From Actinomycetota bacterium (GTDB taxonomy: Bacteria > Actinomycetota > Actinomycetes > S36-B12 > UBA5976): a stretch of DNA of 64,000 bases. Below the pieces are notes generated by a model. The model was not told where the DNA came from. It saw nothing but the letters and a program-made list of their open reading frames with translations, and ran no database searches. Below are positions 34,444-44,707 of the stretch, piece after piece (positions within the stretch are counted from its first letter, which is position 1; each line of letters begins with the position of its first letter). The translations under genes were made by a program, and so were the position numbers. Where the stretch lies: contig WLPX01000005.1 in assembly GCA_009698575.1 (NCBI GenBank), forward strand, positions 1 through 64,000. Direction: 5' to 3'.

Positions 34444-35220
34444 GTGGCACTGAATCGGAGACATCCAGCAGCACTATTTGCAGTGCTAGTTGTTGGGCTA
34501 GGAACAACTGGCGCAGCATATGCTGCAGTCAGCGCTCAGACTGCTCCGAAAGCCGCGGTTAACACTGAAACCCAGGTTGAACAAGGTAAGCAACTGTTCT
34601 TAGAGGGTTGCTCTTCTTGCCATGGTTTAGCTGCGCAAGGCGCATCTGACGGTCCTTCCCTAATCGGCGTAGGTTCTGCTGCGGTAGATTTCCAAGTTTC
34701 CACTGGCCGGATGCCACTGGCTGCTCCTGGCGTACAAGCCATGCCGAAAACGCCGTCTTATAACGAAGCTGAAACTGCTGCATTAGCTGCCTTTGTGGCA
34801 ACTTTGGCACCAGGTCCGGCAATTCCAACTGAAGAGATGTTGAATTCCTCTGATGCCGAAGTTGCACTTGGTGGCGAGTTATTTCGCACCAATTGTGCGC
34901 AATGCCATGGGGCAACAGCTGTGGGTGGCGCACTTTCCCAAGGACGAGTTGCGCCAAGCCTGATGGGCTCTGATGCGAAAACTATTTACGAAGCAATGGT
35001 TTCAGGCCCGCAGTCCATGCCAGTGTTCTCAAATAGCACTTTGAGTATTGAAGATAAGCAAGGAATTATTCGTTACATCGAAGAACTTCAGAAGAATGAA
35101 AGTCCAGGTGGATTTAGCCTCGGACGCTTGGGTCCTGTTACTGAAGGTCTGTTTATCTTTATTGCCGGTTTAGGCGCGTTAATTGTTGCAGCGGTATGGA
35201 TTGGAGCTAAGGCAAAATAA
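34444..35220 (+). CDS. qcrC: Cytochrome bc1 complex diheme cytochrome c subunit
   Basis: Carries electrons from cytochrome bc1 to the aa3 oxidase without a soluble cytochrome c. The 258-residue protein has an N-terminal signal anchor (PAALFAVLVVGLGTTGAAYA). Two c-type haem sites follow, CSSCH at 56-60 and CAQCH at 151-155. A C-terminal membrane helix near 235-253 (FIFIAGLGALIVAAVWIG) completes it. AGAGGA stands before the GTG start. The stop overlaps the qcrA start by one base. Confidence 0.96.
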   Translation: MALNRRHPAALFAVLVVGLGTTGAAYAAVSAQTAPKAAVNTETQVEQGKQLFLEGCSSCHGLAAQGASDGPSLIGVGSAAVDFQVSTGRMPLAAPGVQAMPKTPSYNEAETAALAAFVATLAPGPAIPTEEMLNSSDAEVALGGELFRTNCAQCHGATAVGGALSQGRVAPSLMGSDAKTIYEAMVSGPQSMPVFSNSTLSIEDKQGIIRYIEELQKNESPGGFSLGRLGPVTEGLFIFIAGLGALIVAAVWIGAKAK

Positions 35221-36263
35221 TGAATGAGCTCGAGCACCCAACAGGTGATCCATACGGCGCCAAGGATGGCAAAGATTTAGTAAGTGGCATCTCAGTATTT
35301 CCCATGGAGCCACATGTCCCCCGTAAAGCAGACATAGATCCAAAGGCAGCACGCCGCGCTGAACGTCAAGTTGCAACTATGTTTGGCTTGTCATCATTGC
35401 TGATAATTGCGTTCGTAGTGGCTTTTGTGAAAATTCCAAACACAACGTTGATAACAATTCCGATCATCGGCGTAGTTAACGCCAATCACGTCGCAATTGG
35501 GTTCACATTCGGACTTTCAATTCTCTTGATCGGAATTGGCGCAATTCATTGGGCAAAGAAATTGATGCCCGATGAAGAAGTTGTTCAAGCTCGGCATGCG
35601 TTAACTTCACCAGATGAAGAACGCAAAGAAGTCGAATCAAGTTTTAAGCGCGGCGCAGCTGAATCTGGCTTCAAAGAGCGCAAGATTATCCGACGTTCCT
35701 TACTTGGCGCGTTAGCCCTATTCCCGGTTCCACTGGTAGTACTCCTTCGTGACCTTGGTCCGTTGCCCGGTACTCGCCTTCGCGAAACCATTTGGGAAGA
35801 AGGAATTCACTTAGTAACAGATGCGACTTATCGAAAGATAAAGGCATCTGATATTCCCCTTGGTGGCTTGATTAACGCTGTTCCAGAGAACTTGCTGGAA
35901 ATAGAACATGAGGAAGAAAACCTCAATCAGCGCGGCAAAGCTTCAATAATCGTGGTCCGCATGGATCCAGCCGACATCGTCTCGCAGCAAGGACAAGACT
36001 GGGATTACCAAGGCGTATTGGCATTCTCCAAGATTTGTACCCACTTGGGCTGTCCGACTTCGCTTTATCAGCAGCGCACTCACCACTTGCTGTGTCCGTG
36101 TCACCAGTCTACGTTTGACTTATCAGACTCGGGCTATGTGGTTTTCGGACCAGCTGCACGTCGCATGCCACAACTTGCGATCACAGTAGACGCCGAGGGT
36201 TACTTAGTTGCCCAAAGTGGATTTAACCAACCAGTAGGACCTAGTTTCTGGGAGCGCGGATGA
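35220..36263 (+). CDS. qcrA: Cytochrome bc1 complex Rieske iron-sulfur subunit
   Basis: A 347-residue subunit with three N-terminal membrane helices, the large actinobacterial form. The Rieske 2Fe-2S ligands are in CTHLGCPTSLY and LLCPCHQSTFD near residues 275-300. SFKRGAAESGFKERKIIRRS marks the cytoplasmic loop before the third helix. It takes electrons from menaquinol and passes them to the QcrC haems. It overlaps qcrC by one base and qcrB by four. Confidence 0.96.
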   Translation: MNELEHPTGDPYGAKDGKDLVSGISVFPMEPHVPRKADIDPKAARRAERQVATMFGLSSLLIIAFVVAFVKIPNTTLITIPIIGVVNANHVAIGFTFGLSILLIGIGAIHWAKKLMPDEEVVQARHALTSPDEERKEVESSFKRGAAESGFKERKIIRRSLLGALALFPVPLVVLLRDLGPLPGTRLRETIWEEGIHLVTDATYRKIKASDIPLGGLINAVPENLLEIEHEEENLNQRGKASIIVVRMDPADIVSQQGQDWDYQGVLAFSKICTHLGCPTSLYQQRTHHLLCPCHQSTFDLSDSGYVVFGPAARRMPQLAITVDAEGYLVAQSGFNQPVGPSFWERG

Positions 36264-37942
36264 GCACCACCGAAGAATCAATTCAGGCACCTGCCCAAGC
36301 GACTCCTGTCACAAAGGGCGGAGCTGTTGCGGCATACATCGATGATCGTTTAGCATCGGCAAGTTTTACTAAGCGATTACTGGATAAGGTTTTCCCAGAC
36401 CACTGGTCATTTATGTTGGGCGAAATTGCGCTTTACAGCTTCATAATTTTATTGCTTTCGGGTACTTACCTAACTTTGTGGTTTAACCCATCGATGACAG
36501 AAATTATCTACAACGGATCTTACGTTCCTCTCAAGGGCGTAAAGATGTCTGAGGCTTATTCTTCGACTCTGGCAATTTCTTTTGACGTTCGTGGCGGCTT
36601 ATTGATGCGTCAGATCCATCACTGGGCTGCGCTCTTCTTCGTCGCTGCAGTTTCCGTTCACTTACTTCGGGTGTTTTTCACTGGAGCATTCCGCAAGCCG
36701 CGCGAAATCAACTGGGTCATTGGCACGTTACTTCTTGTACTTGCGCTGCTTGAAGGTTTTGCTGGCTACTCACTACCCGATGACTTACTTTCAGGCACTG
36801 GCTTGCGAATTGCTGAAGGAATTATTCAGGCCATTCCGCTTGTTGGCACTTACGTCGCAATGTTCCTATTCGGTGGCGAATTCCCAGGTACTGACTTTAT
36901 GCCGCGACTTTACTCAATCCACATTCTCTTGATTCCAGGAATTCTCTTGGGCTTAATCACGGTTCACTTAATCATGGTGTTCTACCAAAAGCACACCCAA
37001 TTCCCTGGCCCAGGTCGCACCGAAAGTAACGTAGTTGGTTTCCGGTTATTCCCGATTTACATGGCAAAAGCTGGTGGCTTCTTCTTCGTGGTATTTGGCA
37101 TCACCGTGCTGATTGCCGCGCTGGTTACCATTAACCCTGTTTGGATGTACGGACCGTATACGCCTTCGCAGGTTACTGCCGGCTCGCAGCCAGACTGGTA
37201 CATCGGTTGGCTTGATGGCGCAGTACGCCTAACTCCTAACTGGGAAACCAATATTCTGGGGCATACGCTCAGCTGGAATATTTTGATCCCGGCGCTGATC
37301 GTCCCTGGCATCATGTTCACTGCACTTGGCCTGTACCCATGGATCGAAGCCTGGGCAACTGGCGATAAGCGCGAGCATCACTTGCTAGATCGACCACGTA
37401 ACGCACCAACGCGGACTGCCTTGGGCGTAATGTCTTTGGTCTTCTACATGATCCTGGTGATCTCAGGTGGAAACGACATCATTGCTGTGGCCTTTAATCT
37501 CTCGATCAACCAGATCACTTGGGGCTTCCGGTTCTTACTATTCGTAGCGCCACCGCTGGCATTTGTGGTTACTAAGCGAATTTGCTTAGGACTGCAGCGA
37601 AGCGACAATAACAAGCTGTTACATGGTTACGAAACTGGTCGCATCCTTCGACTACCAAGTGGTGAGTTCTTAGAAATCCACGAACCAATCGGTGAAGCAG
37701 AGCGCGCCAAGTTGCTTGCTAAGGCCGATGTGATTCCACTTGAGTTACCATCTGCAGTTGATGGCAATGGCGTCCGCAATCCTAAGGCTGCCAAGTCGAT
37801 CGCTCGAGCCAAGCTTTCCCAGTGGTTCTACTCTGATGTAATCCCAACACCGACAGACGAAGAGTTGCGCGAAGCTGCACATCACGCTGAGCACGAACTT
37901 CATCAAGCACAGTCACACTTGAAGGAAATTGAAAGTCACTAA
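36260..37942 (+). CDS. qcrB: Cytochrome bc1 complex cytochrome b subunit
   Basis: Quinol-oxidising membrane subunit, 560 residues. The haem-b helices include MRQIHHWAALFFVAAVSVHL and YSIHILLIPGILLGLITVHL. The Qo-site PEWY-like stretch is QPDWYIGW. A long C-terminal extension beyond residue 420 is typical of Actinobacteria. Its C-terminus is charged and His-rich (ELREAAHHAEHELHQAQ). It ends the operon and is followed 12 bp later by a strong terminator hairpin. Confidence 0.96.
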   Translation: MSTTEESIQAPAQATPVTKGGAVAAYIDDRLASASFTKRLLDKVFPDHWSFMLGEIALYSFIILLLSGTYLTLWFNPSMTEIIYNGSYVPLKGVKMSEAYSSTLAISFDVRGGLLMRQIHHWAALFFVAAVSVHLLRVFFTGAFRKPREINWVIGTLLLVLALLEGFAGYSLPDDLLSGTGLRIAEGIIQAIPLVGTYVAMFLFGGEFPGTDFMPRLYSIHILLIPGILLGLITVHLIMVFYQKHTQFPGPGRTESNVVGFRLFPIYMAKAGGFFFVVFGITVLIAALVTINPVWMYGPYTPSQVTAGSQPDWYIGWLDGAVRLTPNWETNILGHTLSWNILIPALIVPGIMFTALGLYPWIEAWATGDKREHHLLDRPRNAPTRTALGVMSLVFYMILVISGGNDIIAVAFNLSINQITWGFRFLLFVAPPLAFVVTKRICLGLQRSDNNKLLHGYETGRILRLPSGEFLEIHEPIGEAERAKLLAKADVIPLELPSAVDGNGVRNPKAAKSIARAKLSQWFYSDVIPTPTDEELREAAHHAEHELHQAQSHLKEIESH

Positions 37943-37954
37943 AGCGAAATAGTT

Positions 37955-37989
37955 AAAAACCCGTCCAGCTTTATGTTGGGCGGGTTTTT
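37955..37989. terminator. Bidirectional terminator between qcrB and gatD
   Basis: AAAAACCCG at 37955-37963 pairs with CGGGTTTTT at 37981-37989. The stem is extended by TCC against GGG (one G-U pair), and the loop is 11 bases. A-run and T-run at the ends serve both strands. The 3' arm overlaps the gatD stop codon. Confidence 0.9.
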
Positions 37990-38689
37990 AGTTGCCAGTC
38001 AAAGTATGTCGGCGCTCAGCAGCTAGCTCCTGAGCTAGCGAGTCCGTGAATGGCCGCATCGGACCGACCGCACATTGCAATACGGTGTCAGCAAGTTCTG
38101 GATTTCGAGCTAGTGCAGGTCCATGCATGTAAGTTCCAAACACATTGCCATGCCAGACCCCTTCGGTTCTATTAAAACCATTTCCGGTACCACTTAAGAC
38201 ACTGCCAAGAGCGGGCATGTCAGGACCCAATTGCGTAAGGCCTTGATGGTTTTCAAAACCAGTTAGCACCGGCAAATCACCTCGGGTGGGTTGTACGACT
38301 AGTTCTCCAACACTTCGAGGTGCGTTGGTGTAAACCGTGTCTGCATCTACCAAACCAAGTCCACTTATTTTGCCTTCGACTGAATCAAGGGATGATCCAA
38401 TAATCTGAAACCCGGCACAAACTGCAAATACTGTGGCGCCACCTGCGGCCGCATAATTTAGGCCACCGTCAGCCCGCAGCATTTCTAACGCAGCAACCTG
38501 TGGGCCATCTTCGCCTCCCCCAAGTAAATAGATATTGCCGCTTCGGGGCACGATTTGATTTGGTGCAATTTCAATTAGTTCCACGTCAATGTCTCGGGCC
38601 TTTGCTCGATGGATTAGGACTTCAGCGTTGCCTTGGTCGCCGTAAGTGCCAAGCAGATCGTGATACAGCCGAATTATTGAAAGCTTCAT
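37988..38689 (-). CDS. gatD: Lipid II isoglutaminyl synthase, glutaminase subunit GatD
   Basis: With MurT it amidates D-glutamate in the peptidoglycan stem peptide, GatD releasing ammonia from glutamine. The 233 residues form a class I glutamine amidotransferase of the CobB/CobQ type. The nucleophile Cys is in VFAVCAGFQIIG near residue 93. The catalytic His is in FGTYMHGPALARN. NIYLLGGGEDGPQ shapes the oxyanion region. The start overlaps the murT stop by 4 bp, as usual for the pair. It contributes to the Gram-positive-type wall. Confidence 0.92.
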   Translation of the reverse strand: MKLSIIRLYHDLLGTYGDQGNAEVLIHRAKARDIDVELIEIAPNQIVPRSGNIYLLGGGEDGPQVAALEMLRADGGLNYAAAGGATVFAVCAGFQIIGSSLDSVEGKISGLGLVDADTVYTNAPRSVGELVVQPTRGDLPVLTGFENHQGLTQLGPDMPALGSVLSGTGNGFNRTEGVWHGNVFGTYMHGPALARNPELADTVLQCAVGPMRPFTDSLAQELAAERRHTLTGN

Positions 38690-39879
38690 GCATAGCCACC
38701 TTGAGTAGCTGAAATGCCAAGTGCCTGCGCAGTCAGATCCTGAAACGCTGTGTAACTTGCAATTGCCTGGATTTCAGTAGCAGAGGTGGCCGCTACCGCA
38801 GATTCAAAATCCTGAGCCAGTGCAACATCAATGCCTTGCACACTTAGTCGATATGCCACATCTAGTTTTCGATCGCCCGTGCAAATAACTTGCCTACCTA
38901 GCAAGCTCGAGTAGTCAATGTCCCAGAGCCAGGAAGTGTCTCTGCCATCAATTCCTCGAGCATTTACCGAAAGGATTACGCTTTGCTGCGTGATCTGAGT
39001 CAAAGCTTCCCGCCAGCTTTCTGGGTTCTTAGCCAAGTGTGTGGGTATCTTGCGGCCCTTAACTTCAAAATCCGTGATTCGATCTGGGGAATGTGACGTT
39101 ATTTCTTGGGCCTCCAGGGCATTTATTTCAGCGCCCATTAAGCGGGCCGCCTCGACAATCAGCGTGCTATTGCGCTGCGGGCCGCGTAATCGTTTGTCAG
39201 CTCGCACATCTGGCAACTTTGCACCTAAGCCACAAACGCATTGGTAGTCACCTTTGCTCCAGTCCAAGATCGCTGCGCACTGTGGGCAGGTTGCAGCATC
39301 TGGATGCCTGCGCCCACCGAAAGACACTCGAATCACGTGCCCGGCCTGGGCTGCGGAGTATTCCAAGAATGGATCGTCCCGATCGATAACTAGGCTGACT
39401 TCATCTGTGGCAAACGTGTCGTGCCAAAGCTGGGATACTTTTCGCACTTCACCAGTTCGATGTAACTGGTCTCGCGAAAGATTTAACAGCACCACGACTT
39501 TCGGTTTTGTCTGTCGAAAGATCTGTGGCAAATACATCTCATCGACTTCTAATGCAGCAAATCGATTTCTCGGCTTACTTGCCAGCGCGGCAGCGATACC
39601 AGCTGGCATGTTGGCCCCAGAGTCACTAGTGCTAACACCTTCGTGGGCGTACTCCTGCAAAATGGCAGTTAAGTTTGCCGTTGATGTGGTTTTGCCATTA
39701 GTTCCGCTAACTAGAACTACATCACGCTGAAATGCCAACTTGGAAATGGCATTCTTATCCAACGCAAGAATTACGCGACCCGTTAAAGTGTCACCGCGAC
39801 CGCGTTTTAGTGTGCGTGATACCCCACCGGCCACTTGTCCGATTGTGCAAGCTAGTTCAAGTCGAAGTGAGCCGGTCAC
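38686..39879 (-). CDS. murT: Lipid II isoglutaminyl synthase, Mur ligase-like subunit MurT
   Basis: Mur ligase-family subunit of 397 residues. The ATP loop is VLVSGTNGKTTSTANL near residue 58. A zinc-ribbon insertion typical of MurT lies at about 200-225, seen as CPQCAA and YQCVCG. The C-terminal DUF1727 domain is recognisable in the last third (MPTHL/NPESWREALTQI region). It uses ammonia from GatD to amidate the glutamate carboxylate. The start is GTG 39879. It follows ctaF on the same strand side but is upstream of gatD; no terminator separates it from ctaF. Confidence 0.9.
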   Translation of the reverse strand: MTGSLRLELACTIGQVAGGVSRTLKRGRGDTLTGRVILALDKNAISKLAFQRDVVLVSGTNGKTTSTANLTAILQEYAHEGVSTSDSGANMPAGIAAALASKPRNRFAALEVDEMYLPQIFRQTKPKVVVLLNLSRDQLHRTGEVRKVSQLWHDTFATDEVSLVIDRDDPFLEYSAAQAGHVIRVSFGGRRHPDAATCPQCAAILDWSKGDYQCVCGLGAKLPDVRADKRLRGPQRNSTLIVEAARLMGAEINALEAQEITSHSPDRITDFEVKGRKIPTHLAKNPESWREALTQITQQSVILSVNARGIDGRDTSWLWDIDYSSLLGRQVICTGDRKLDVAYRLSVQGIDVALAQDFESAVAATSATEIQAIASYTAFQDLTAQALGISATQGGYA

Positions 39880-39898
39880 AAGCAGTGCCTGCGGTAAC

Positions 39899-40294
39899 TT
39901 ACTTTACGAATTCGCCGCGGTAGTACTCGAAGATTAAACCGTAAATGGCCATCATGAGTGCAAACAATCCAAAGACCATCATCCAGCGAGCAAATACAAA
40001 ACCAAGAACAAATATTGCGACTGAAAGTCCAATTGCAAATGGCCACCATGAATAAGGTGAAAAGAATCCGTAGTCAGGATCAATGTCGGAGATCAATGCA
40101 AATTCATTATCTTCAGGCAATGGGCCAACGCGCCTTGAAGTAAAGAGTACGTAGAAAGCAATTAGGAATGCCAAGCCACCGGTTAACGCCAATGCTGTTG
40201 TTCCGATTACATCACCACTCATGAACCAATAAACGATTGCTAGTCCGATGTAAAGAACAGTTCCGTATGCAAATAACTTGCCACCAACAATCAT
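39899..40294 (-). CDS. ctaF: Cytochrome c oxidase subunit IV (CtaF)
   Basis: Small actinobacterial oxidase subunit of 131 residues with four predicted membrane helices in two pairs, separated by the polar DNEFALISDIDPDYGFFSPY. It stabilises the aa3 oxidase. It lies 3 bp behind ctaD, the standard arrangement. The first helix pair is KLFAYGTVLYIGLAIVYW and ALTGGLAFLIAFYVLF. Confidence 0.92.
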   Translation of the reverse strand: MIVGGKLFAYGTVLYIGLAIVYWFMSGDVIGTTALALTGGLAFLIAFYVLFTSRRVGPLPEDNEFALISDIDPDYGFFSPYSWWPFAIGLSVAIFVLGFVFARWMMVFGLFALMMAIYGLIFEYYRGEFVK

Positions 40295-40297
40295 GGT

Positions 40298-42013
40298 TTA
40301 GTGACCTTTCCCTGGCGTGCTACCGGCTGCTGTTTCAAATGCTTCGCTGCGATCCCGATGTTCCAGTGCGGCAACTTCCGGATGGTGCAAATCAAAAGCT
40401 GGTCGCTCACTACGAATCCGAGGCAATTCCACAAAGTTATGACGTGGTGGTGGACATGACGTTGCCCACTCAAGAGAAGCTCCCCAACCCCATGGATCAT
40501 CGCAATTAACCATCGGTGCGTACTTGTTGGTCTTGTAGATGTTCCAGAGGAATACGAACGTTGAGGCACCCAAAACAATCGACCCAACAGTTGAGACCAT
40601 GTTCAAAGTAGTGAAACCATCACTTGCCAGATAGTCGGCATAGCGACGAGGCATACCTTCAACGCCTAGCCAGTGTTGGACCAAGAAAGTTATGTGGAAG
40701 CCGAAAAATACCATCCAGAAATGTAACTTACCTAAACGTTCATCCAGCATCTTGCCGGTGAACTTTGGCCACCAGAAATAGAATCCAGCGAACATGGCAA
40801 ACACGACAGTACCGAATACTACGTAGTGGAAGTGTGCCACCACGAAATAAGAATCACTTACGTGGAAATCCAAAGGTGGCGCAGCCAAGATAATTCCAGT
40901 TAGGCCACCAAACAGGAACGTTGTTAAGAATCCGATTGTCCAAAGCATTGGGGTCTCGAAACTTACCGAACCGCCCCACATGGTGCCAATCCAATTAAAG
41001 AACTTCACGCCCGTTGGAACCGCAATCAACATGGTGGTAAACGCAAAGAACGGCAAGTTAACTGCGCCCGTTACGTACATGTGGTGTGCCCAAACTGCAA
41101 CTGACAATCCGGCAATTGCAATAGTTGCAAACACCAGACCCTTGTAACCAAAGATCGGCTTGCGACTAAACACTGGCAAAATCTCAGTTGCAATTCCAAA
41201 GAACGGCAATGCCAAGATATAAACCTCAGGGTGACCGAAGAACCAGAACAAGTGCTGCCATAAAATCGCGCCACCGTTGGCGGCGTCGAAAACAACAGCA
41301 CCGAACTTGCGATCAGCTTCAAGCATCAGCATGGCTGCTGCAAGCACTGGGAATGCCATCAAAACTAGAACACTAGTAAGCAAAACATTCCAAGTAAAAA
41401 TTGGCATCCGGAACATAGTCATGCCAGGTGCGCGCATAGTGAAAATTGTCGTAATGAAGTTAACTGCGCCCAAGATGCTCGCCATACCCGACATAGTTAA
41501 ACCAAGGATCCACAAGTCTGATCCAACGTTTGGAGAGTTGATTACATTTGAAAGCGGTGCGTAAGCGAACCAACCAAAGCCAGCAGCGCCACCAGGAGTC
41601 AAGAAACCTAGCATTACGATGATGCCGCCAAACAGGTACAGCCAGTAGCTGACCATGTTTAAGCGCGGGAACGATACGTCAGGTGAACCAATTTGAAGCG
41701 GCATGATCGCATTTGCAAAACCAGCAAATAGTGAAGTCGCAAATAGAAACAACATCAAAGTTCCGTGCATTGTGAACAATTGGTTGTACTGCTCATTACT
41801 TACAAACTGAAGGCCTGGCCGAGTTAACTCAGCGCGCATAATTAACGCCATCAAACCAGCAATTGCAAAGAAGGCGAATGATGTGACCATGTAGAGATTG
41901 CCAATGACTTTATGGTCGGTTGAGGTAATGGTTTTAACTACAAAGTTGCCCTTTTTGGCAGGCGGTCGCAAGGTGCCTTGTGGGGCTTGTACTGGCTTAT
42001 CCAAAATTGCCAT
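40298..42013 (-). CDS. ctaD: Cytochrome c oxidase subunit I
   Basis: Catalytic haem-copper subunit of 571 residues and twelve membrane helices. The haem a and CuB ligands are seen in [43 protein letters not shown], and [13 protein letters not shown]. The Tyr of the His-Tyr cross-link is in the HPEVY stretch. The start overlaps the ctaC stop by one base, with AGGAG seven bases upstream. It is transcribed as ctaC-ctaD-ctaF, apart from ctaE. Confidence 0.97.
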   Translation of the reverse strand: MAILDKPVQAPQGTLRPPAKKGNFVVKTITSTDHKVIGNLYMVTSFAFFAIAGLMALIMRAELTRPGLQFVSNEQYNQLFTMHGTLMLFLFATSLFAGFANAIMPLQIGSPDVSFPRLNMVSYWLYLFGGIIVMLGFLTPGGAAGFGWFAYAPLSNVINSPNVGSDLWILGLTMSGMASILGAVNFITTIFTMRAPGMTMFRMPIFTWNVLLTSVLVLMAFPVLAAAMLMLEADRKFGAVVFDAANGGAILWQHLFWFFGHPEVYILALPFFGIATEILPVFSRKPIFGYKGLVFATIAIAGLSVAVWAHHMYVTGAVNLPFFAFTTMLIAVPTGVKFFNWIGTMWGGSVSFETPMLWTIGFLTTFLFGGLTGIILAAPPLDFHVSDSYFVVAHFHYVVFGTVVFAMFAGFYFWWPKFTGKMLDERLGKLHFWMVFFGFHITFLVQHWLGVEGMPRRYADYLASDGFTTLNMVSTVGSIVLGASTFVFLWNIYKTNKYAPMVNCDDPWGWGASLEWATSCPPPRHNFVELPRIRSERPAFDLHHPEVAALEHRDRSEAFETAAGSTPGKGH

Positions 42014-42813
42014 TAGGAAACTCCTGCTACTTCAGATCGACCAGAGTCGATTTTGCCTACTTGACCACGTTCTTTTAAATCCGCCATGTGGGCGTCGTAC
42101 TCTGCGCGCGAAACTACTTTGACATCAAAGAGCATTCGCGAGTGATCGACTCCACAAAGTTCCGCACACTTGCCTTTAAATACACCTTCAGTATTTGGAG
42201 TGACTGCAAACTGATTATTACGACCTGGGACTACGTCCATCTTCATCAAGAATGCTGGAATCCAGAACGAGTGAATTACATCTGGTGAAGTCAATTCAAA
42301 TTTAACTTTTTCATCGACGGGCAACCAAAGGACAGGTGGTTGACCTGGCGTGCCGACGTCATAAACATTTTCATCGTCATAATTGAATGCCCACGACCAA
42401 CGCCATCCCACAACGTTCACGCTATGAGTTTGGCTATTGTCTAGCTTGGTTAGAATTGTCTGATCTCGCTGCGTGAAATAAAACAGCACCAAAATCATCA
42501 TCAACGGCACGATGGTATAGAGAATTTCTAGCGGAACGTTATAGCGGACTTGCTCTGGTAGGCCATCGCCTTCTTTACGGCGATAAGCGACAATCGCCCA
42601 GAGTAATAATCCCCAAACCAAGACACCAACAATGAGTGCAGCTAGCCACGAGCCTTGCCAAAGCGAAAGAATTCGATTTCCTTCTTCGGTGGCAGGTTCT
42701 GGCATGCCAATTCGGCCGTACTGGTTGTCTAGTGAACAACCAGAAAGCAAAATCATTCCAACTGTTGCAGCGGAAATGGTTCTAAGTTGCCTACGGCGCA
42801 CTTTGATTTTCAC
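42013..42813 (-). CDS. ctaC: Cytochrome c oxidase subunit II
   Basis: Electron-accepting CuA subunit, 266 residues. The N-terminus is a lipoprotein signal ending [10 protein letters not shown], so the mature protein is probably lipid-anchored. Two membrane helices follow ([20 protein letters not shown] and [20 protein letters not shown]). The CuA ligands are in HSFWIPAF and [16 protein letters not shown]. It begins at GTG 42813; AAAGGA lies 12 bases upstream, so the ribosome site is weak. The 149-bp gap upstream contains a stem-loop and probably the promoter. Confidence 0.95.
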   Translation of the reverse strand: MKIKVRRRQLRTISAATVGMILLSGCSLDNQYGRIGMPEPATEEGNRILSLWQGSWLAALIVGVLVWGLLLWAIVAYRRKEGDGLPEQVRYNVPLEILYTIVPLMMILVLFYFTQRDQTILTKLDNSQTHSVNVVGWRWSWAFNYDDENVYDVGTPGQPPVLWLPVDEKVKFELTSPDVIHSFWIPAFLMKMDVVPGRNNQFAVTPNTEGVFKGKCAELCGVDHSRMLFDVKVVSRAEYDAHMADLKERGQVGKIDSGRSEVAGVS

Positions 42814-42892
42814 TAGTAACTAATCCTTTTGGTTGAGCCGATTACTACACATTAATCGCGCCAATAAACGAATTTCCTAGGCTTAACATTAC

Positions 42893-42921
42893 CCCAAACC
42901 CCACGAGATCATGGGTTTGGG
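42893..42921. other. Stem-loop between aat and ctaC
   Basis: CCCAAACCC at 42893-42901 pairs perfectly with GGGTTTGGG at 42913-42921 around an 11-base loop. There is no clear T-run on the minus strand after it, so it is either a weak terminator for the aat transcript or an element of the ctaC upstream region. Confidence 0.5.
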
Positions 42922-42962
42922 ACCACCCAAGGGAGCAAGATCACATTCGCTGATTGGTGGAT

Positions 42963-43706
42963 TTAACCAGCACTAGAAAACTTGGGCGCAAGGCCCAAAA
43001 GCGTCGGTAAATTGGCACAATATTCCGCGCGACTAATGGCTTTAGCCCCCAATGAGCTCAAATGATCCGTCATCCATTGGGTATCGATAATCCGACCAGA
43101 GCCATCATCTAGCGATTTGGCCAGGTAAACCAGCGCGGCTTTAGAGGCATCGGTTTCAAAATGGAACATGGACTCGCCAGCGAATACCCCGCCAAGTTCG
43201 ATGCCATAAAGTCCCCCGACAAGTTTGTCTTTGGAATCCCTCACTTCAATCGAGTGCGCGAGACCTTGTTCATGTAACTTGCAAAACGCCTCGATGACAT
43301 CGTGATTGATCCAGCTACCTTCTCGTCGCGGATCGGCACATGCTGAAATGACTGCCCTAAAATCACGGTTCATAGTGATCGAAAACTTTTTCATACTTCT
43401 TTTGAGAGATGTTGAAATGATTATTTGGCCGGGATAGAAAATTGCTCGTTCCGCTGGTGACCACCAGCCAATTGCGGAATCTTGTCCGTCAATTTCATAA
43501 GGCATAGGAAATAGGCCGTGCTCATACGCTGTAATCAATACTTCGCTATGCCAAGTTGAACCGAAGTTAGTTAACTTGGGCCATTCAATATTTGGATTTA
43601 TTTCTAGCGGAATTCCCACGGAGTCAAATGCACTAATCGCAACCAAATCAATTTCTGGTGGCGCCAAAGTTGGATCAGGAAAATCGTAATCCCAATCAGG
43701 TGTCAT
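42963..43706 (-). CDS. aat: Leucyl/phenylalanyl-tRNA--protein transferase
   Basis: Adds Leu or Phe from tRNA to proteins with N-terminal Arg or Lys, marking them for ClpS-ClpAP/ClpCP degradation. The 247 residues include the family stretches AYEHGLFPMPYE, GWWSPAERAIFYPGQI, WINHDVIEAFCKLHEQGLAHS, GGLYGIELGGVFAGESMF, and IIDTQWMTDHLSSLGA. It lies 4 bp behind the adenosine kinase gene and is probably cotranscribed. It ends the unit before the ctaC promoter region. Confidence 0.93.
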   Translation of the reverse strand: MTPDWDYDFPDPTLAPPEIDLVAISAFDSVGIPLEINPNIEWPKLTNFGSTWHSEVLITAYEHGLFPMPYEIDGQDSAIGWWSPAERAIFYPGQIIISTSLKRSMKKFSITMNRDFRAVISACADPRREGSWINHDVIEAFCKLHEQGLAHSIEVRDSKDKLVGGLYGIELGGVFAGESMFHFETDASKAALVYLAKSLDDGSGRIIDTQWMTDHLSSLGAKAISRAEYCANLPTLLGLAPKFSSAG

Positions 43707-43710
43707 GTCT

Positions 43711-44688
43711 TTAACGACCTAAGTGACTTGCCACATCTTGGGCGCAATCTTGCCCATATGCCTGACTTAGGCGTTCAATAAATTCAGCTTTATCCAATAC
43801 AAATTCTTGAGTGCCCACAGTTTCAATTACATAAGTGGCCAACAACGATCCAACTTCTGCGCAGCGTTGAAGTTCAAGTCCCCAACCCAAGCCCATCAGA
43901 AAACCAGCTCTAAATGCATCGCCGACTCCAGTTGGGTCCTTGATAACTTTTTCTTGCGCTACTGGGACCGAGATATTCAAGCCATCGCGCGAAGTAATTC
44001 GAGCACCGTTCTTGCCTAGGGTGGTAATTCGTACGCCAACATGGTCCAAAACTTCATCAGATGACCAACCAGTGCGCTGCTCAATCAAAGTGGCTTCGTA
44101 TTCATTGTTAAATAGGTAAGTCGCGCCATCAATAACGTCAACAGTCTGTGGGCCATCTAATCTCGGAAGTTGCTGTGACGGATCAGCCACGAAAGGCACG
44201 CCAAGTGCTTTGCACGCCATAGTGTGTTTGCGCATGGCATCTGGATCGTCAGCACCGATCAGGACAAGTCCTAAACCATCAACCTTGCGGGCAATTTCAG
44301 CCAGGTCTAATTCGCCCGACTCGCTCATTGCGCCAGGATAAAAGGAAGCAATCTGATTTTGCTCTTGGTCGGTAGTGCACATAAATCTGGCAGTGTGCGC
44401 AGTTGTAGAAACATGGACATGCTCGCAATTTACGCCGTGCTTCTCGAGCCAATTTTTGTATTCTGCAAAATCTGAACCAACTGCGGCTACTAGTAAAGGA
44501 TTGCCACCTAAGACGCCCATTCCAAAACAAATGTTTGCTGCTACCCCGCCGCGTCGAATCTGCAAATCATTCACCAGGAATGACAGCGAGACATTGTGAA
44601 GCTGATCGGCCATCAACGAATCGTTGAAGAGTCCCGGAAAGGTCATCAAGTGGTCAGTTGCAACTGAACCAGTAATCGCTATGCGCAC
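43711..44688 (-). CDS. adoK: Adenosine kinase (PfkB family)
   Basis: Ribokinase-fold sugar kinase of 325 residues. The N-terminus VRIAITGSVATDHLMTFPG and the Gly-rich LQIRRGGVAANICFGMGVLG match the actinobacterial adenosine kinase (Rv2202c). The C-terminal anion hole and catalytic Asp are in KDPTGVGDAFRAGFLMG. NNEYEATLIE is the NxxE motif. I use GTG 44688; the frame continues nine codons upstream into the terminator hairpin. A TAGGCT eight bases before the start may be the -10. Confidence 0.85.
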   Translation of the reverse strand: MRIAITGSVATDHLMTFPGLFNDSLMADQLHNVSLSFLVNDLQIRRGGVAANICFGMGVLGGNPLLVAAVGSDFAEYKNWLEKHGVNCEHVHVSTTAHTARFMCTTDQEQNQIASFYPGAMSESGELDLAEIARKVDGLGLVLIGADDPDAMRKHTMACKALGVPFVADPSQQLPRLDGPQTVDVIDGATYLFNNEYEATLIEQRTGWSSDEVLDHVGVRITTLGKNGARITSRDGLNISVPVAQEKVIKDPTGVGDAFRAGFLMGLGWGLELQRCAEVGSLLATYVIETVGTQEFVLDKAEFIERLSQAYGQDCAQDVASHLGR

Positions 44689-44707
44689 AGTCGATGAGCC
44701 TAACAAG

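Noticed and set aside
42893..42921. Strong Rho-independent terminator after aat
   Set aside because: The 9-bp stem is good but no T-run follows on the minus strand, so I list it only as a stem-loop.
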